DNA of 64,000 nt. Origin: Progne subis subis. Lineage: Eukaryota; Chordata; Aves; Passeriformes; Hirundinidae. Of this stretch, positions 38,404 through 53,200 are shown piece after piece (positions within the stretch are counted from its first letter, which is position 1; each line of letters begins with the position of its first letter). A program made the translations under genes and the position numbers. Location: NCBI GenBank assembly GCA_022316685.1, contig JAKJHU010000156.1, positions 434,001 through 498,000 of the forward strand, read 5' to 3'. The notes beneath the pieces were generated by a model. That model was not told the DNA's origin and made no database searches. It saw only the letters and a list, made by a program, of their open reading frames with translations.

Positions 38404-40273
38404 GGAAATTCAAGCAAATTTATATTTGGTACGAGCTCTTACTGATTTACTTATCGTTACTGTCGATACAGTTATTTTGTACAAGCAGAGCCTCAGAAAC
38501 CCAGTAAATTCCTTTATGTGCTACTAAATGTCATTAATTCAGCCTAGGATGATTCTAAGTCTGCCTGACACAGCACACAAACCATAATAGCAGGGTGTTT
38601 TTAGAGTAAATTACTATAAATAATTAGAATTTCTGGTGTCTCTGCACTGGGCTGAAATGCAGCATGACTTAAAAGCCCTGGACTCTGACCTGGATAATAA
38701 AAACAACCTGCTTGATGGAGTCTGACTAATCTCCCCCGCACTGAAATTCCCAGTAAAACTGAAACACATTGGCTCTGGAAGGAATGGATGTGACTCAGGT
38801 TTCAGGCAAGTCCTTGCTCTGCCCACAGAAACATTGTCATCAAACCTTTTTAGCCTTGAATCTGAGTACGGGATTTGGAGAGAGTGGCTTTAATGTGAAT
38901 TTCGCCCTGGGAAGAGCTTCCCTAGGTGCTCACCAGCCCACCTCACACTGCCCACCTAACAAAGGAGTAGCCTGCTGCTCTTGAGGGAAATAATTAAAAG
39001 AACAAAAATAAAGCTTTGCCATATTCCCCAGCCCTGGGATCGCAGTCAGTGTTCTGCTGTCACCTAGAGCCTGTTCCAGCTATTCCACCGTGGACATCTC
39101 AAGGTTTAGGGGACAACCTGCTCCTGCTGCCTGTGTCCTCCTTCCCCCTCAGTTCCTCCTTGTTGGATTTGCAGTGTAAGCCTGGAATTTTCTCTGCTGG
39201 ATGGTGCAAGCCTCCTGGGTGTGGAATTCACTTGGAATTCAGCACTTCAGGAACTTGTCAACAGCCTGTTAAATAATCCTGTTGGCACACTGGAGCCACA
39301 GAGCCCTGCATCAGCCTTATGTTCCATCAGACATTCCACTGCTGTGGTCCCCAGGGTGCAAACTTGGAAAAACCCCCTGCCAGTGAAAACAGGGAAACAA
39401 CTGGATTTCAGAATTAAACATATCCTTCTTCTCTTGGGAGAAAGAATAACAGGCTGTCATCCACAGCCACATTCCCAGCCATAATTTGATTCCTTCATCT
39501 TCTCCAAGTCAAATCCAGCCTCTTGGCAATCAAGTCCTTTTTAATATATTCACCTGAACTTGCTGCCATAGACATTTGGGAGCTGCTCTTTTGTCTTTGC
39601 CTTGGAAACACTTCATATTTTCTATCAGTCTTTGGTCCTAACTTTGCCTATTTATCAAAATGGTAACTCATAGGGTTTTTTGGTTTTTTTTTTTCCCCCA
39701 GTTTTATGCCTCTTTCATCCCTTCTCTTCTGATTCTGCCTCTCCAGCTCCTCACGACTGCTCTGCTATCTCTTTGCTCTGCCTGTCTCAGTCCATGCCAC
39801 GGTTCTTTTTTACCCCACTTGCCTCCTTTCTTCTTTGCATTCTACAGAGCCAAGGCTGAAAATGCCTTTTCCACCTCCTCTGCTTGCTTCTCCAAAGAGA
39901 TCCATCTGTGGAGCAAGGGCTGTAGCTTGGGAGCCACTGCTCTGTGCTTCGTGCTCGTTTTTATTCTTCTTAGTTCTGAGCTTTTTCCTCAGTCTTTCTC
40001 TTCCCAGAATATCCATTAAACACCTCTCCTCTGCCAGCCACTGGCTCTTCAGTGCTTCTGCCAGGCACCAGTGGGACTCCTGGCTCTTTTTTCTTTGCCT
40101 GTTTCTCGTTTCTGTATCCCAGCAGATCTTTGCTTGTTGGAAATGGGGAAGTGGGGAAAATTGCTTCTTCCTCCTGCTCTGTATTAACTTGCTGGAGAAG
40201 ACACCTCTCCCCATCACAGTGGAGTGAAATAATAGCTGGGCTGGGTCTCTTTCCCTTCCCCTTGGGATTCATT

Positions 40274-40299
40274 CCCTTCTTTCTTTCTTTCTTTCTCAT
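40274..40299. repeat. (TTTC)n microsatellite
   Basis: About five tandem TTCT units within a pyrimidine-rich stretch on the plus strand. Confidence 0.9.
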
Positions 40300-43200
40300 T
40301 GATTAGGACCACACTCTGCTGGTTAAACCAAGAGCAGATCAGATGGCAGAGCAGGCTCCCCTGGGCCAAGCCTAGTAGGTATCTAGCTGGATTCCTGAAA
40401 GAGAAACCAGCTCCAAGGTGAACATCAGGCCCCAGTTATCAGTTTTAAACACCCCACTGCTCTGTTCCTGCCTTCAGAAATCCAGCCTGCTGTGCTAGGA
40501 CTCTCCTTGAGAGAGGAAGAGAGGAGGACAGCAACTTAACACACCCACTGAATGGGCACAGCCTGCAGTATTTTCACGGGAAAAAAAAAAAAAAAAAGCT
40601 CAATCCTGCCTTTCAGACACGTAGAGCTGTATTATAACAAGCTGCTGGCAAGTGTGAGTCCCTGGGTGCCACTGATGTTTGTGTCTGTGTGAGTATCTAT
40701 GACAACAAATAAACCAAATGTTTGGGAAGTGTCCTTGGGAAGCTCGGTGGGGGGGTTGCTGCCTTTGGTCAGGAACACTTTGCATTTTCAGACTTTTAAT
40801 TCCTAAGTATTATGGAGATGGGTATGAAGTGCTTTTAGGAAAATGAACTAATTAGTTACCAGATTTTATTTTTCTTGTGTGCAAATGGGCCAGCTCAGAC
40901 TAATGCTATTTACTTTAGCTGATTCCAGACTTTTAGATGTATAAAGGAGGGAATATTTTTAGGAGCTTTAGTTCTATGCAGGAGGCTTAGCCTCAAGGTC
41001 AGTGGACTGTGGGTATCTGTGGGTCACTTGCAGCCATTTAAAGAAGGTAGAAAAGGGAATCTAGCTTCAATTTGTTGTAATAATCAGTTTTGCTTCTAGA
41101 GTGCTACAAATCAAGAATTGGGAAGCCTGGAAGTTATCCTAACACAGTGGTGGTCAGGATGGGCAGGTCTGTAAGAATGGATCAATATAGTTAAAGGCAC
41201 AATAATTGTGCTAAATAAATGACAATGTCTAATTGGACCCATCTCTTTGCTCACAGGATTTAGAAGACGGAGTTTTATCTTTCTCTTTGGTCCTCATGCC
41301 TTTTGGAAAAGAAATGTCTCTGCTGTCCCTGTAAAAATTCACACAGGCTGAGGACAATCTTGCCTTTGGTCTATAGCTGAAAACTACAGAGAAGAAACTG
41401 GGGCAGGAATGGGGTGGGGAAAAGGTAAAGCCTTTTTGGGCAAAGTGGTTTGGGAGCAAGCAGGTTGAGGAGAAAAGTGGAGGAGGAGAGCCTAGTCTGT
41501 AGAAGAACTGTGCTCGTTGTGGCTTTGCTGATGTGAGGCTGTTGAGATCTGAATGAGCTTTTGATGTTGCTTCTGCATAATTTATGTGCGAGCCTGGCAA
41601 TAGGTGTGCAGTGCAAATCCTGCCTGATGGAGAGGTGAATATCAGCTCACAAATGCTTGAAGTTCTGAGCATTCCTGCAAAAGATGCTGAGGAAAAACGC
41701 CATCACAGGCAGAAAGGCCGAAGTGCCACGGCACTGAAGTGGTTTTTCCCTGATTTTGCGTTGGTGAACTGCTTGGAGAAGACTCTGTGATTCTGCCTGG
41801 CTGTAACAGTCTTGAAAAGGCTCAAAACCAACAATGTCTTATTCTATGAATCTCCTTGGAAGTCAATGGGATTCTGCTTAGAATGAGGACGATTCTATAA
41901 CATCAGGACCCGAATCCTCTTTTCAGTGTATGCAAAACATCTTAGGAAAAGGAGAGATCAGTCAGGGAAGATCCCTAAGGACTTTGTGATCTGAGATACC
42001 TGAGTGTCCGCCTGGAAAGGAATCACGGTGTTTGGGAAGCTGGTGAAGAGCTGCTTATGTGCAGCACTGGTGCACATGGTGATTAAATAGAGTTCAGAAG
42101 CATAACTTGTTAAGTTGAAAACCCCTTGGGGAGCTCGATTTGCACCTGTGATGTTTTAGGAATCTTCTTTTCATTCCTTAGAAATTTGGATAGTTGAATG
42201 AGCAAAATCCAGGATTGCAAAGAGCCCTTTGCACGTGTTTTCAATCACTGCACAGAGGTGGCAATCATAAATCCAAGTGTCAAACTGGAAAGACAACGTA
42301 TCTCGGAGTTTGTGGTGATTTAGGAAGCAGAACTGGTGATCTTATCAATGCCTCTCCGGAGGTGTGACATCAGGGTTCAAGTGGCCTTGCTGTTTCAGAT
42401 ACGTGCCATCAAGATTTATCTGTGTGTGGGAAACGGATGAATCCAGGGGCTTCCGGCTGGTGCCCCCCAAAGCCGTGGAGCCGCCTCCATTAATGTCAGC
42501 ACACTCATAAATTCCCAGCTTGCACCGAAGGAGGCAACTTCTGCCACTGCACAGAAGCTTCCAGAGGTGTCCCCTGCCTCCTGTAAATCCATGGACACCC
42601 AGTAAAGCTGATTAACTGCAGGTGGACTTCATAACAGCCATCCCTCCTTTGGAATTAGAGGGGTTCACACTTCTAAAAAGATGACAGGCTGGTGTTCCTA
42701 GAAGCAAGGAAGGCCCAAAGGGTTTTATTTGCTGTTGTTTTGTTTTAAATGGCTTTCAGGTCAGGTTGTTGGTTCCAGTCGATGGGAACACAGGTCGCAG
42801 AGCTGTTGGCTCCACTCTCCCCTGTCATAAACAAACAATTCTCTTGTTTCTGATAACTTATTTTCCCTCTATTAAAGGAACCCGGTGGGTTATTTGCTTT
42901 GGTTCACTCCTCCCCTGAGCCAGTATTGCATTTGCATTCCATTCCCTTGCTCCCTCCAGCCCTAAAGATGCCTGCCAAAATTAGTCAACAGATAACTACT
43001 CAGTGGAAGCTTATAAGAACGTGTTAGGAAAGGCTTGAACATTACCCATTAATGTTTACAGCTCCTAATTATGTTAATTAATCAGTCTTGGAGGTTGTCT
43101 GAGCCGGGAGCCCAAAGGCAGGATTTCAGTTCCCACAGATGTGCTTTCAGTCTCTGCCATGGCTGCTTGCAGCGAGGAGCTCAGCACGCTCTGCCTGCCA

Positions 43201-44134
43201 GGATATTTATGCTGGGTCCTGGAAAGGCTTTGCTGGGTTGTTCCTGCTGGATTTTGAAACTCCCAGCATCTGGGAGTAGGCTGAGCCGTGTTCAGGGAGA
43301 GGGATGTTAAATGGAAGCTGTCCCTGCAGAAATGCCTTTTGGCAGGGGAGAGAGGCACTCAGAGAGCACTCTGCACCAGCACTGATTATTGGGATACAGA
43401 GATTACTGCCTTGGCAAAACCTGGGATTGCTGGCTCTGTCCAAAAACAGAGGTGAAACTACTGAAAGAAAAACCCCTCAGACATTGCCTCTACTAATAAT
43501 GTTTCTTTACTTTTGCAGGAATATCAAGGGTTTGGGCAGAGGACACCCAAGGTTGTGCCATCCTCTTTCAGAGCATCATTTCCATAATTCAGAGCTTGTC
43601 TTCACTCTCCTGAGGAAAATCAGAAGATTTAGATAAGAGACACAACCCTGCAGAGGAATTCAGGAGGAGAATCTCCTTGTTTTGTGCTATTCCCCTCAGA
43701 ATTTGGTTTGTGTAAACTGCACAAAGTACAAGAGGGCAGGTGAAGATATATTCAACTCCAGATGAGGACAGGAGAAAATGTGGTGCAGGTACAGGTCTCT
43801 TTCTAATTTAGTTCAGGTGACCCTCATCTGGTGGAATTAGCAGACAGCCACTTATTTATCCCCATATCCTGATTTTTTTACCACGAGCTCACAGCTGCTC
43901 CTAGCTGGTAACTTCTGCTCCTGAGTGGAATGTCAAGTGCAAGTGGTTTGTGAGCTTGTGACAATCCTTTAATGATGACAGGGAAAACAAGTAATGACAA
44001 TTGTCATTAGGTGAAAAGAGGATGGTTCTTCACCCATCCACAGATGGCTCTTGTGGGCAGAAGCTCCTCTCTGTGCTGAATATCAAGCACCAAATAGCAG
44101 AGAGGTGTTTTTTGGGTAGATTCCATTATAGTTT

Positions 44135-44158
44135 TGTTGGAATTCTAGAATTCCAACA
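44135..44158. repeat. perfect 24-base palindrome
   Basis: The left arm TGTTGGAATTCT is followed directly by its exact reverse complement AGAATTCCAACA with no spacer. A cruciform or homodimeric binding site is possible. No repeat element is recognisable around it. Confidence 0.9.
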
Positions 44159-47065
44159 GGTTCCTACAGCAGGAATGCCCCTGCAGGCGTGGCAGAGAAG
44201 AAGGGAGTGGCTTTTCCAGACTGACAGGGCATTGTATGAAAGAGACCGGTGATCAAGGGGCTGGTGATGTTCCAAGGATCTTCAGGCTGCCGCTTGCTCT
44301 TGGACAATTTCTGCCAGAGCGGCTCATGGCCCCCAACCCGGTTTGTAAGCAATTTTCCCATCAGCTGTTCCATGAGTGGCTGCCATATTGTGTGGAGGCT
44401 GCAATGAATGCTCCTGGCTTGCTTGGAAAGCACTGCTGGCAGGCTGAGGTGAGCCAGATGGGACTGCAGAGCAACGCGAGCCCGGATGGATTCGGAGCCG
44501 TGATTCCTTGGAACTAGAGCAGAGGGGGTGCTGCTGTTGGCACAGCTGAGGTGCCATCCCTCCAGTGTCCTGTTGGCTAGCTTCACTCCTGATGGATTGC
44601 CTGGCAGCTTCACCACTGACTCCATAAAAGCAGAGTGGACGGAGTGTGAAATGTGATACGGGCAGTGCCTGACTCGAATGAACACTTTCCCTGTTCTGTG
44701 GGGTTTCAGAGCAAAAACTTCTCTCTCAATTCATCTCTCTCCTGCCTCCCCCTTCCCCATCCCCTGCTGCCCAGGGAGCCCAAAGAACAGGACTATTGGC
44801 AGTAAACTCAGCCCCACAAAACAGGCTGGGGAAAAAAGGGAAATGTAACACCATCACTTCCTATTTCTTTCTCTTTCCCTCTGCATGAAAGCCCGGGCTG
44901 GCTGTCAGGAATGTTCAAAATGGATAAATAAAGCGTAGTAACCCCCCCTGCTTCAGGAGGAGTCTCATTCACTCACCATGAAGCTTGGCCAGTTCCTTTT
45001 CTGACAGTATTCGAGTCAGCAGGCAGAGCAAGAAGGATCGTTCAAAGCTAATCAGTAAAGTGTAAACCTATTATGAAAGGACATTTACCCCTCGCCGCCT
45101 CCTCCCTCCCGAAAACCAATCCCCAAATCTGTGGGAATAACACACAGCCTCCATAAAAGTTGCTATTACTTAGATCCCCTGTTATTAGGTCAGCGATGCC
45201 ACTGATGAAATGCTCCCCAGAGCTCCGAGCGGTGGCGGATAAATCCTGCAAGAAATTCATGGAGTAATTTGTTACAGCTCGAGGGCATGAGGCACATCAC
45301 AGCAGAGCCCGTGCATGAGGCTCTCCCCTGTGATTCTGGAGGCCATCTCTGGTAATAAAAACCTCATCTTGATTTCTCATCCTTTGTATTGATTTCTGTC
45401 AGAGAAGACTTGTCTTAGACAAAGATACTGCTGTATTCCTCTGGATAATAAAGGGATCCTTCCCCCCTTTTTTGGCCATCCCTTTTTGAAATTCATTTTA
45501 GGGATGACTCTAACAAGACTTGTTATTTGGGAACTGGTTTATTCACAGTGGGTAAAGAGTTGAGAAGATGATGACTGGCTTTGCATTATTCAGTGCAAAA
45601 CTCTGAATGTGAAGTTAGAGAAAAATGGGTTTGGTTTGGAACAGTAAAGGAAACTGAGCCTAAAACCCCAGCTCTGCTGTATCTTAATATGAAACTGTTA
45701 TTAATTGAATGGATGGAATGTGTGGGACTCAAGTGATTACCATCCAGACTCAGATCTATATTATCATGGCAACTGCTAATTTTGGATCATTTGTACACCT
45801 GCTCTATGAACTCTCTTGGGGAAAAAAAAAAAAAAATAAAAGAAAGGCAGGTCTGTAGGTAAACTGCATGATGCTTCTTCACAAAGCTTTCAAAAACAAT
45901 TTTCTTTCTTTTCTAGCATGGCTGGACAAGGCCATATGGAAAACTCCAAGGGTTTATGTGAATAATTTGCAAGCCAAAAAAGAGCAGCTTCACAGAAGTC
46001 AACCCAGGTAAACTGAAGGATGGATGGTAAGGCTGAAAAATGCAATGTTACACCAAAATTATTTCATCTTCTCTGCAGCAGGATTGATTTAAGCAACTGG
46101 AACAATTTCATTTAGTCTATTCCTTTGGGTTTTGCTTTCCTTGGCATTTTTATAACCTCTCTTCCTAAGAAGCTGGTTTGGGTCTTGAAATGACTGAAGC
46201 CGTTCCCTTGTGCAACGAAAGTGATAAATATTTACAGCAGTTCTTACAAATTGAGAAATTTAATACGTGCTCATTGCTTCTGTAATCTAAGAGTAACTGT
46301 GCTGAAAGACAATACCTGCTAATTGTATTTTTTATCACAGTCTTTTCAGAGTGAAGGATAAAATATGGAACTTTGGGTTTATTTTCTACTCCACACCGCA
46401 AAATCTATTCAAAAGAATCTTTGTTCCCCTTTATCTCTTTACGTAATGGACTATGGAAAATGGTAAACTCTGTCAAAAAGCCTAGTTGAAGAATAATTTA
46501 CAAGCTACATTTAGCTGTTGATCTCGCAGACTGACTTAGGGGAGAGCCAAAATATATCCTGGCAGGTAATAATTAATGCAAACCTTGACACTTCAGGCTT
46601 GGCCCTCTCTTGAGCAGGACACAGCTCCCAGTTCTCTGGCAGGAAAGCCTGGCTCTGCAGGAGACACACACACGCTCCCCTTGTGGAGAAATACGCTGAA
46701 TTTTTTGTTGTTTCCAAACCTATTTTGGATGCCAGCGAATGTGTCTGTGGGGAAAGCGATTGCGGTCACTTAGACAGAGGCCTGCTGTGAAGAGCAGGAC
46801 TGCAGGCAGCTCGCTCTGATTCCTCTCAGCTCCGTAAATCACCGCCTCACTCAGCCAGATTCAAATGAACTCCAGCTTTGGGCCACGTCCAGCCTGTGCT
46901 GGAGCTGATGGCAGCTCTCCCACTGCCTTCACTGGGGGCAGAATTTCATCTGCTAAATCACCAAAAGAGCTTTTATCAATGAGAGCTGTCTGGTCTTGGC
47001 TGAACCGTGCACTACTGATTTTTAGGGATCATGACAGACAGTTCATCTGAAAGGGAAGAGTAACA

Positions 47066-47180
47066 GGGAGTATGATGGGGCTTGGAGCAGCCTGGCCTAG
47101 TGGAAACTGTCCCTGCCCATGGCAGGGGTGGAATGAGATGAGCTTTAAGGTCCCTTCCAGCCCAAAGCATTCTGGGCTTC
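47066..47180 (+). mobile_element. CR1 LINE 3' fragment
   Basis: ggggcttggagcagcctggc, ctagtggaaactgtccctgc and aaggtcccttccagcccaaa, the sense CR1 3' end. Confidence 0.92.
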
Positions 47181-49541
47181 TCTGATCAAACACTGACTGC
47201 AACAAGTGTGTCACTGTCCCTCTGCCAGCAGCAATGACCCTGTTCTCAGGAATTGCACATCTTGAGGAAAAAAGCAGTTTTAATCAGACTGTTTTGAGAA
47301 GTTTGGTAACAGTTTGAAAGCAGTTAATTATTAAAATACTGTATTGTTTCAGATGGGTGGGTAACTGCTCAAGGCTGGAAGGGCGCTGTTTTCTCACCCT
47401 GTCTCAAAGGCAGCAGAGCAAGTCTGACTCGAGGCTTATCTCTAAGCACCCCGTGGGTGTATCTTACTCCCATCTCATATAATCCCTTGCTCAGGATTAT
47501 CCATAAAGCTATCCAAGATTAGTCAACGCGGTGCTTATATTCCAACACCTGCTTTAATCTTTGTTAATTTTCAAATCTAGATGAGATTCAAGGCCACTGA
47601 GCCTGACTAGGCAGACCAGAAAAGGGTCGCTAAGGAACCCTTGTAGCTTGTTTAATCAGGTATTCACATGCTGGGCTACTGATGGTGTGGCTCTAGCCTT
47701 GAGTCTCACCTAAAGTTGAGGTATAAATGTAGTAAGAAGCCCCATTCTGCTTCTGTAAGGGCTACAAAACGAAAGCTCAGCACTTTACATTCCACCTTAG
47801 ACAGGCACATGAGCCTGAGGGCTCCCCTGCATTAGGCAGCAGGAGTTTTGATGAACTGCCCTCTCAGCCATCCCTCTCCACCTCCCTCCACTGAACTGTG
47901 GCTTCAGCCTCCTCAAATGATCCTTTGGATGGCTCAGGCTGCTGGTTGGCTCTGCTGTTAAGCGCCTCTGTGGACCGGATTTAACTTTTAATAGTGTCTC
48001 CTAATGTCTTTAAAGAGGTTTATGGCTCAGCCTGGTTCTCTGGGACATTGCCTGTTCCCTGCTAATCTGCTACAGAAACATTGCCATTGGTTCCTGCAGT
48101 ATTTCAGGGAGTTCTCCCCCAGCTCCCCAGCCAAGTTAATTGGACACGATTGACCTGTAGTAGAGAAGGACTATTAGGTGAGGAATATTAAGCAAAGGGA
48201 ATAGGATCTTTCTGTGCCTCAGAACATGCTGGGAGCTGTGGGGAATGGCAGGAAATGGCAGCTCAAGGAGTGTGCAGAGCAGGCCCTGGGAGAGGGTTGA
48301 TTTAGGGAATGGGAAAGTGCTTTGTAATAAGTGAGGTTTGTAAAACCAGCAGCTCTTTTTAAAGGAGAGTAAAAATATGCTGGAGTCTTGAGAGTCTATA
48401 AGAGGCAAAAGTGCAAGAAAGAAGAGAAATAGGTTGTGGCAGACCTATGAGAGTGCTGGCTTTGATCCTTCTTTCTTTTTTAACAAATACTTCACATTGA
48501 AGGAGTCGGGGAACAAACAGGGCAGGATTTCATGAGAATGCATTTGTGTTTCCAACTGGAAACTGCATGCTGAGGGCAAGTCCAGTACCCTGAGCAAACA
48601 CTGAATGATTAATGGACATGACACTGGTCCACAAGACAAATATGATCCCTGTAACATCACTAAGCCACTCAAGACACAAAATCACTTTTCAGAGCAGCTT
48701 TATGCAGAGCTAAAAAAACCCTTGCTGTCAAATCCTGCAAGTTTTGGTTGCTGCTTCCCAATTTAATTTTACACACTAATCCTCTGGGTGGAGCAAATCC
48801 CATAAAATTATAAAACCAGCCTATATTCCTTAGGACAAGAGTTTCCACTGTCAGAATTGCCACTCTCAGAACTTCTTTGGCTGAAGTAAACTTCCTGAGA
48901 GAAGCAGAGGTGTCAGCACAGGGTTTAAAACTGTGTAAGTATGTGCTTAACTCTACTGAGACGTGAAGTTCACTGAGATCAGCAGCACTGCTCGAGTAAA
49001 GTTACATTTGGAGGAGTGGCTCAAAGGTCAGGCCTCAAGAACAAAAGTGCTTCAGATTCATGGGGGCTGCTGGATAACACCTGCAGCAGGATGGCAGTCC
49101 CAGTGACGTGATGTGATTTGCTATGGCATATAATGGTACTTCCATCTCATGGAAGAGCGAGTTCTCTCTCTTAAACCTTATGTATTTCAGACAGGGAGAA
49201 AAGTCATGGCTCCTGAAGTTTAGAGTGTGCTGCTTATAATTCCAAAGACTGAGCCCAAAGTAATGTGCAAAGTGAAGGGGTCCTACTTGAGTGTTTGTGG
49301 ACCTGATCACAGGCAGAGACTGAAGGAGCACCTCTGACCCCTGCCAGGAGCAATGCCTGGTCTGGTCTCCCCAGTCAGGAATCCTCCAGCTCAGGATTTA
49401 GGCTTTGCACCTGGTGCAGAACTAACTCCTCATCTGGGACTGGCACCACTGCCTTCAAGATGGATTTTGCAGTTTGTAGGAACTCAAAATCAGGCTCTTT
49501 GGGGCAAATGGACTGATTAATGGGTAAGTGTTTCTGCTCAC

Positions 49542-49714
49542 CGGCACTCGAGGAAGCACTGGGTGATCTGGTCCTGGAGGGTTTCCTTGATGTGAGGCCC
49601 CTCTGTTTTCCTCAGCTCCTGCCTGAAGGATAAGTCCTCTCTTTTCTGGACTTCACCTTGCAGGAGATTTGCTTTCTGCAAATAGCTCATTGCCTCCAAG
49701 TCAGGAGGCAGGCT
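49542..49714 (-). CDS. IQCA1: IQCA1 exon: conserved IKETLQDQ block (residues 87-143 plus part of 144)
   Basis: This exon of 173 bases begins SLPPDLEAM, continues with a charged helical stretch, and ends in the family block TEGPHIKETLQDQ then CFLECR, the Arg codon being split with the next exon. The acceptor is cgttttcag/AGC and the donor is gtgccg/gtgagc. It starts in phase 0 and ends in phase 2. The C-terminal third matches mammalian IQCA1 closely. The first two thirds are diverged and look shorter than I recall for the mammalian protein. The aromatic residue I expect before FLECR (QWFLECR) is Cys here (QCFLECR). Confidence 0.92.
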
Positions 49715-50243
49715 CTGAAAACGAGAGGAGAAAATAAAAGGTATGAATGAAAAGAAACTTAATATTTACTGGAATGCCAGGTTGACAGTGAATCTGAGCT
49801 TAAGCCTTAATTTACTTGCAGGAAGCCAGGAAAGAAAAAAAAGCCTGTGCTCATAAAAAGTGCCTGGATGCACACAATAGTCTATTGTTGGTATTTCAGC
49901 ATTAATTAACAACATTGCAACGTACAAAAACAACCTCTGCAGCGTGGGATCCCGGCATCTCAGTGAGACAGGTGAGAAAGCTGCTGTTCTGCAAATGCCA
50001 GCTTTATCCGTGTCAGAAGGGTGCCAGAGAATTTTTTAATTGAATTTTCAAATGTCTGGACTTCCCATTGATGCTTTTAATTAGCCAGTATTGTTTTGAA
50101 TTTGCTCACTGCAATTTTTATATGCACTGCTTGGTCAGTGGTTTCCTGGTATTTTGTTGCAGCTGGTCAGACTCCTTTAGGAAATCAACTTCCCTTGAGG
50201 AACAACAACAACAAAAAAGGAATAAACAAACCCCACCCCCCAC

Positions 50244-50264
50244 CAAAAAAAAAAAAAAAAAAAA
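50244..50264. repeat. poly-A tract
   Basis: About twenty A bases after a C/A-rich stretch. A similar A run lies at 50812-50830. Confidence 0.9.
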
Positions 50265-53200
50265 TCACTGTAACAAAAATCACAGCTCCCCAAGTTTCCC
50301 ATGATTTGATAACCTTGGAAAGAAGGGCTTCTCAGCCAGTTTCAAGTCTTAGAATAATTTCTGCTCTGTGATTGATTTTACACATGTAGTGTGAGGGAGA
50401 AAAATGAAAGTCTTTCTGGTATTTAAATACAGAAGTATGAAAATCCCCATCTGTGTGGGTGGGCTGAAACTTTGCATTTTTCAGCTTGCAATCAATGATA
50501 AAGTTAAGATGTTCCCAGTGTTTTATGGCACCTTACACCTTGTAAGTGTAGAGAAAAATCTACTTTAAAAATTCTTTTGTGAACTAGCTTTGTGGTTTTA
50601 GGTTTGGGGTTTTTTTAATTCAATGAATAATTTGTGTTCTTCATGTACTTGGGAATTATTAATCATATTGTCTGATGGTGTATGGCAAATTTAAGAAGGG
50701 AAAAGGGGAGAAAATAAGACAACCTAGTTTTGTAGTATGATTTTATTCCTTCTCTAAGTTAGTAACTGACATAGGTGGCAGCACATGTGAACAAAAGCTT
50801 GGTTTGCATGGAAAAAAAAAAAAAAAAAAATTTGCTCTGGCTTTTTGACTTCAAAACATATAGAAATTGTCCTTAACTGGCACATCTCAGACTAATTCCA
50901 TGATGCATTCTTCTTGCTCTGGTGATGTATTTTCTGGTGCGCTCCAAGTCCCAATTCCAGAGGCCTCTCGCAAAGACAAAAAGCACTGTCAAAGCTTTGG
51001 CCAGCTCATATTTAAGATCTGTTATTCCTTGTTTTTCCAAGCTTCCACCAGGTTCCAAAAATCACTAATAAGTGCCAAGCAAATTTGGTTTCAGCGAGCA
51101 CCCAGAGGGATCCCAGAGTGTCCAAAGCAAGCACAGAGGCCCCATTCAGGAAAGCAATTTACTGCCTCCCCTGCATCTGGGATGTGTGACTTGCACTGTG
51201 CCGCAGGAATCGGTCAAGGCCACCAGGGAGAAAATATTCAGGAGGAAATAAGAGCAGCAGTGTGGTTTTGAAAGGTGGCTGCACATGTTCCCTTCCTGAA
51301 TGCGTGACCCCAAGCGCTGCCTTTTACCCTGAGATGTTACCTTTGCTCAATGCCCAGTTTTCAGGGAAGTCGAGTGTTTCCAATCTTCCCCCTCACCGGC
51401 ACCTATTTATAAGTACAGCTACTATTAACAGTGTTTATTTGTATTTCACCATTGTCTGCCATGCTGATGTTAAATGAAACCCAGGACAGCCAGATGTGAT
51501 GCTGCTCTCTCAAGGGCTTGTTTGGAAACCAGAGGAGCCCCCACAAAGCCGCTTTTCCAGACTGAGATCCAAAACCAGCTCCTTTATTTGTCTCCCATAC
51601 AGCAGTCCTGAGGGGATTCCTGAGAAATTCTCATCAGATGGGCATGAGGATACCTGCAGCTTTAGGGAGGCTCATCTGTGGCTGATGGAGAGACAGGCTC
51701 CTCTCCAGCACAACCTGAAATATTTGAAGGTGAAATGTCACCAGGTGAGCAGTTCACTGGGGCTGGGAAGGGTCAGCTTCTGCACCACCTGAACTGCTGC
51801 ATGCATGATCCCTCCCTTCTCCTGCTCAGGCTCTGGCACTCACCTGACCCTGCAGTGAACCAGCTCAGCTCCCTAAAAAATGGAAAATAATCCCTTTTGT
51901 CTTTTCATCTCCTCCCACCTCCTCAAGTTACTCATTTCCCACTATCACAATGTGGATCAGCCAGCCAAGGAGCAGCTGAGGGCCGGTGCCACAGCAAGGG
52001 AAGCGTGGGACAGTGGGACCAGACCTACGTGGGGAGCAGCAGCACAGGCAGCAGAGCTCCTCCCTGACAGCCTAGAACCTTTGCAGCTCCTCTCAGCTGC
52101 TCTCCACTGCATCTTGAGGGATCTTGGATCACCAGCTCCTCCCACCGTGAATTTATTCAGCCTCCCTTTCACCAGTCCCAAAGCCAGACAAGCTAAGAGC
52201 TGTTTGAACTGGCGAGGAGGTGCCAACGTAAGATCAGCAGTAGGAAATTCTTATCTCTAAAAAGTGAATTGCTACAGCCCATATCTGCACTTGAGCCCAG
52301 AGTCATGAAGCTGCTGTGGACACAGTCCAAGTAGCTCTGAACCAGCTGGCTCAGATGCCGATAACAACAAGGCCGTGGGATATGTTCTGGTTGGCAAGAC
52401 CCAGCCGAGCCCTGAGTAAATATTTGTGCAGCTCCCTGTCTGAGCACCATTCAGTTATCAATGCATCTGCTGATAGGAGTTTATGAGCTGTACTCAGCAC
52501 CAGGGCTGAAGTACAGACATAAACCTGCAGAACAACTTATGAGAAGCTCTGTTGTATTTACCCTTTTTTTTTTTTTTTTTTAAATTTCTTTTCCAGAGTC
52601 TGTTTCACTACAAGAAAACAGAAGAAATGAGAATTCAAGACTCCAGCCATTCCCCTTCAGTATTTCCCTAAAGAAGGGCATGAAAGAGAACGGGGAAAGT
52701 TGATAAGGCTGTATTCTTGTCTTTTCCCCCCAGTCCTCCTGATTCCTTGTTTGGCAGTAACATGCTCCAGCTGCGATGGGCGACGGGAGCACGAAATGAA
52801 GAGCACAGCTGGCTGTGATAAATGAGGCCTGAAGGACTCAGGGCTGGCTAAAGTGGAACATCCACAGCGTGCCCTGCTCATGAGGGAAGAGCAGGAGGCC
52901 AGCACGTGTCAGGAATGTAAGGCTGGCTCCTGTTCTGGGAGAGGAGAACAAGGAGAAAAGCACTGAACTGGCAGCGAGGACACCATGAATGTACAGCTGG
53001 CTTGATTTTCTGTTCTGTCACTTTGAAATCAATGCAGTCGTGTAAACAAAAAATGAGTGGACTTGAGGAAAACAAGGATGAGGAGACATCGGAAGAATTC
53101 ATGTGGGCTAACAAGTGAAATGGGGACTATCTTAAAAACAGCTTCCTTGGACTACAAGGACTGAGCCAAGCATGTGGATGCTCAAGGAAATGAATTAATT

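Noticed and set aside
44164..44685. 173-codon minus-strand open frame
   Set aside because: No domain or family resemblance and no partner exon structure.
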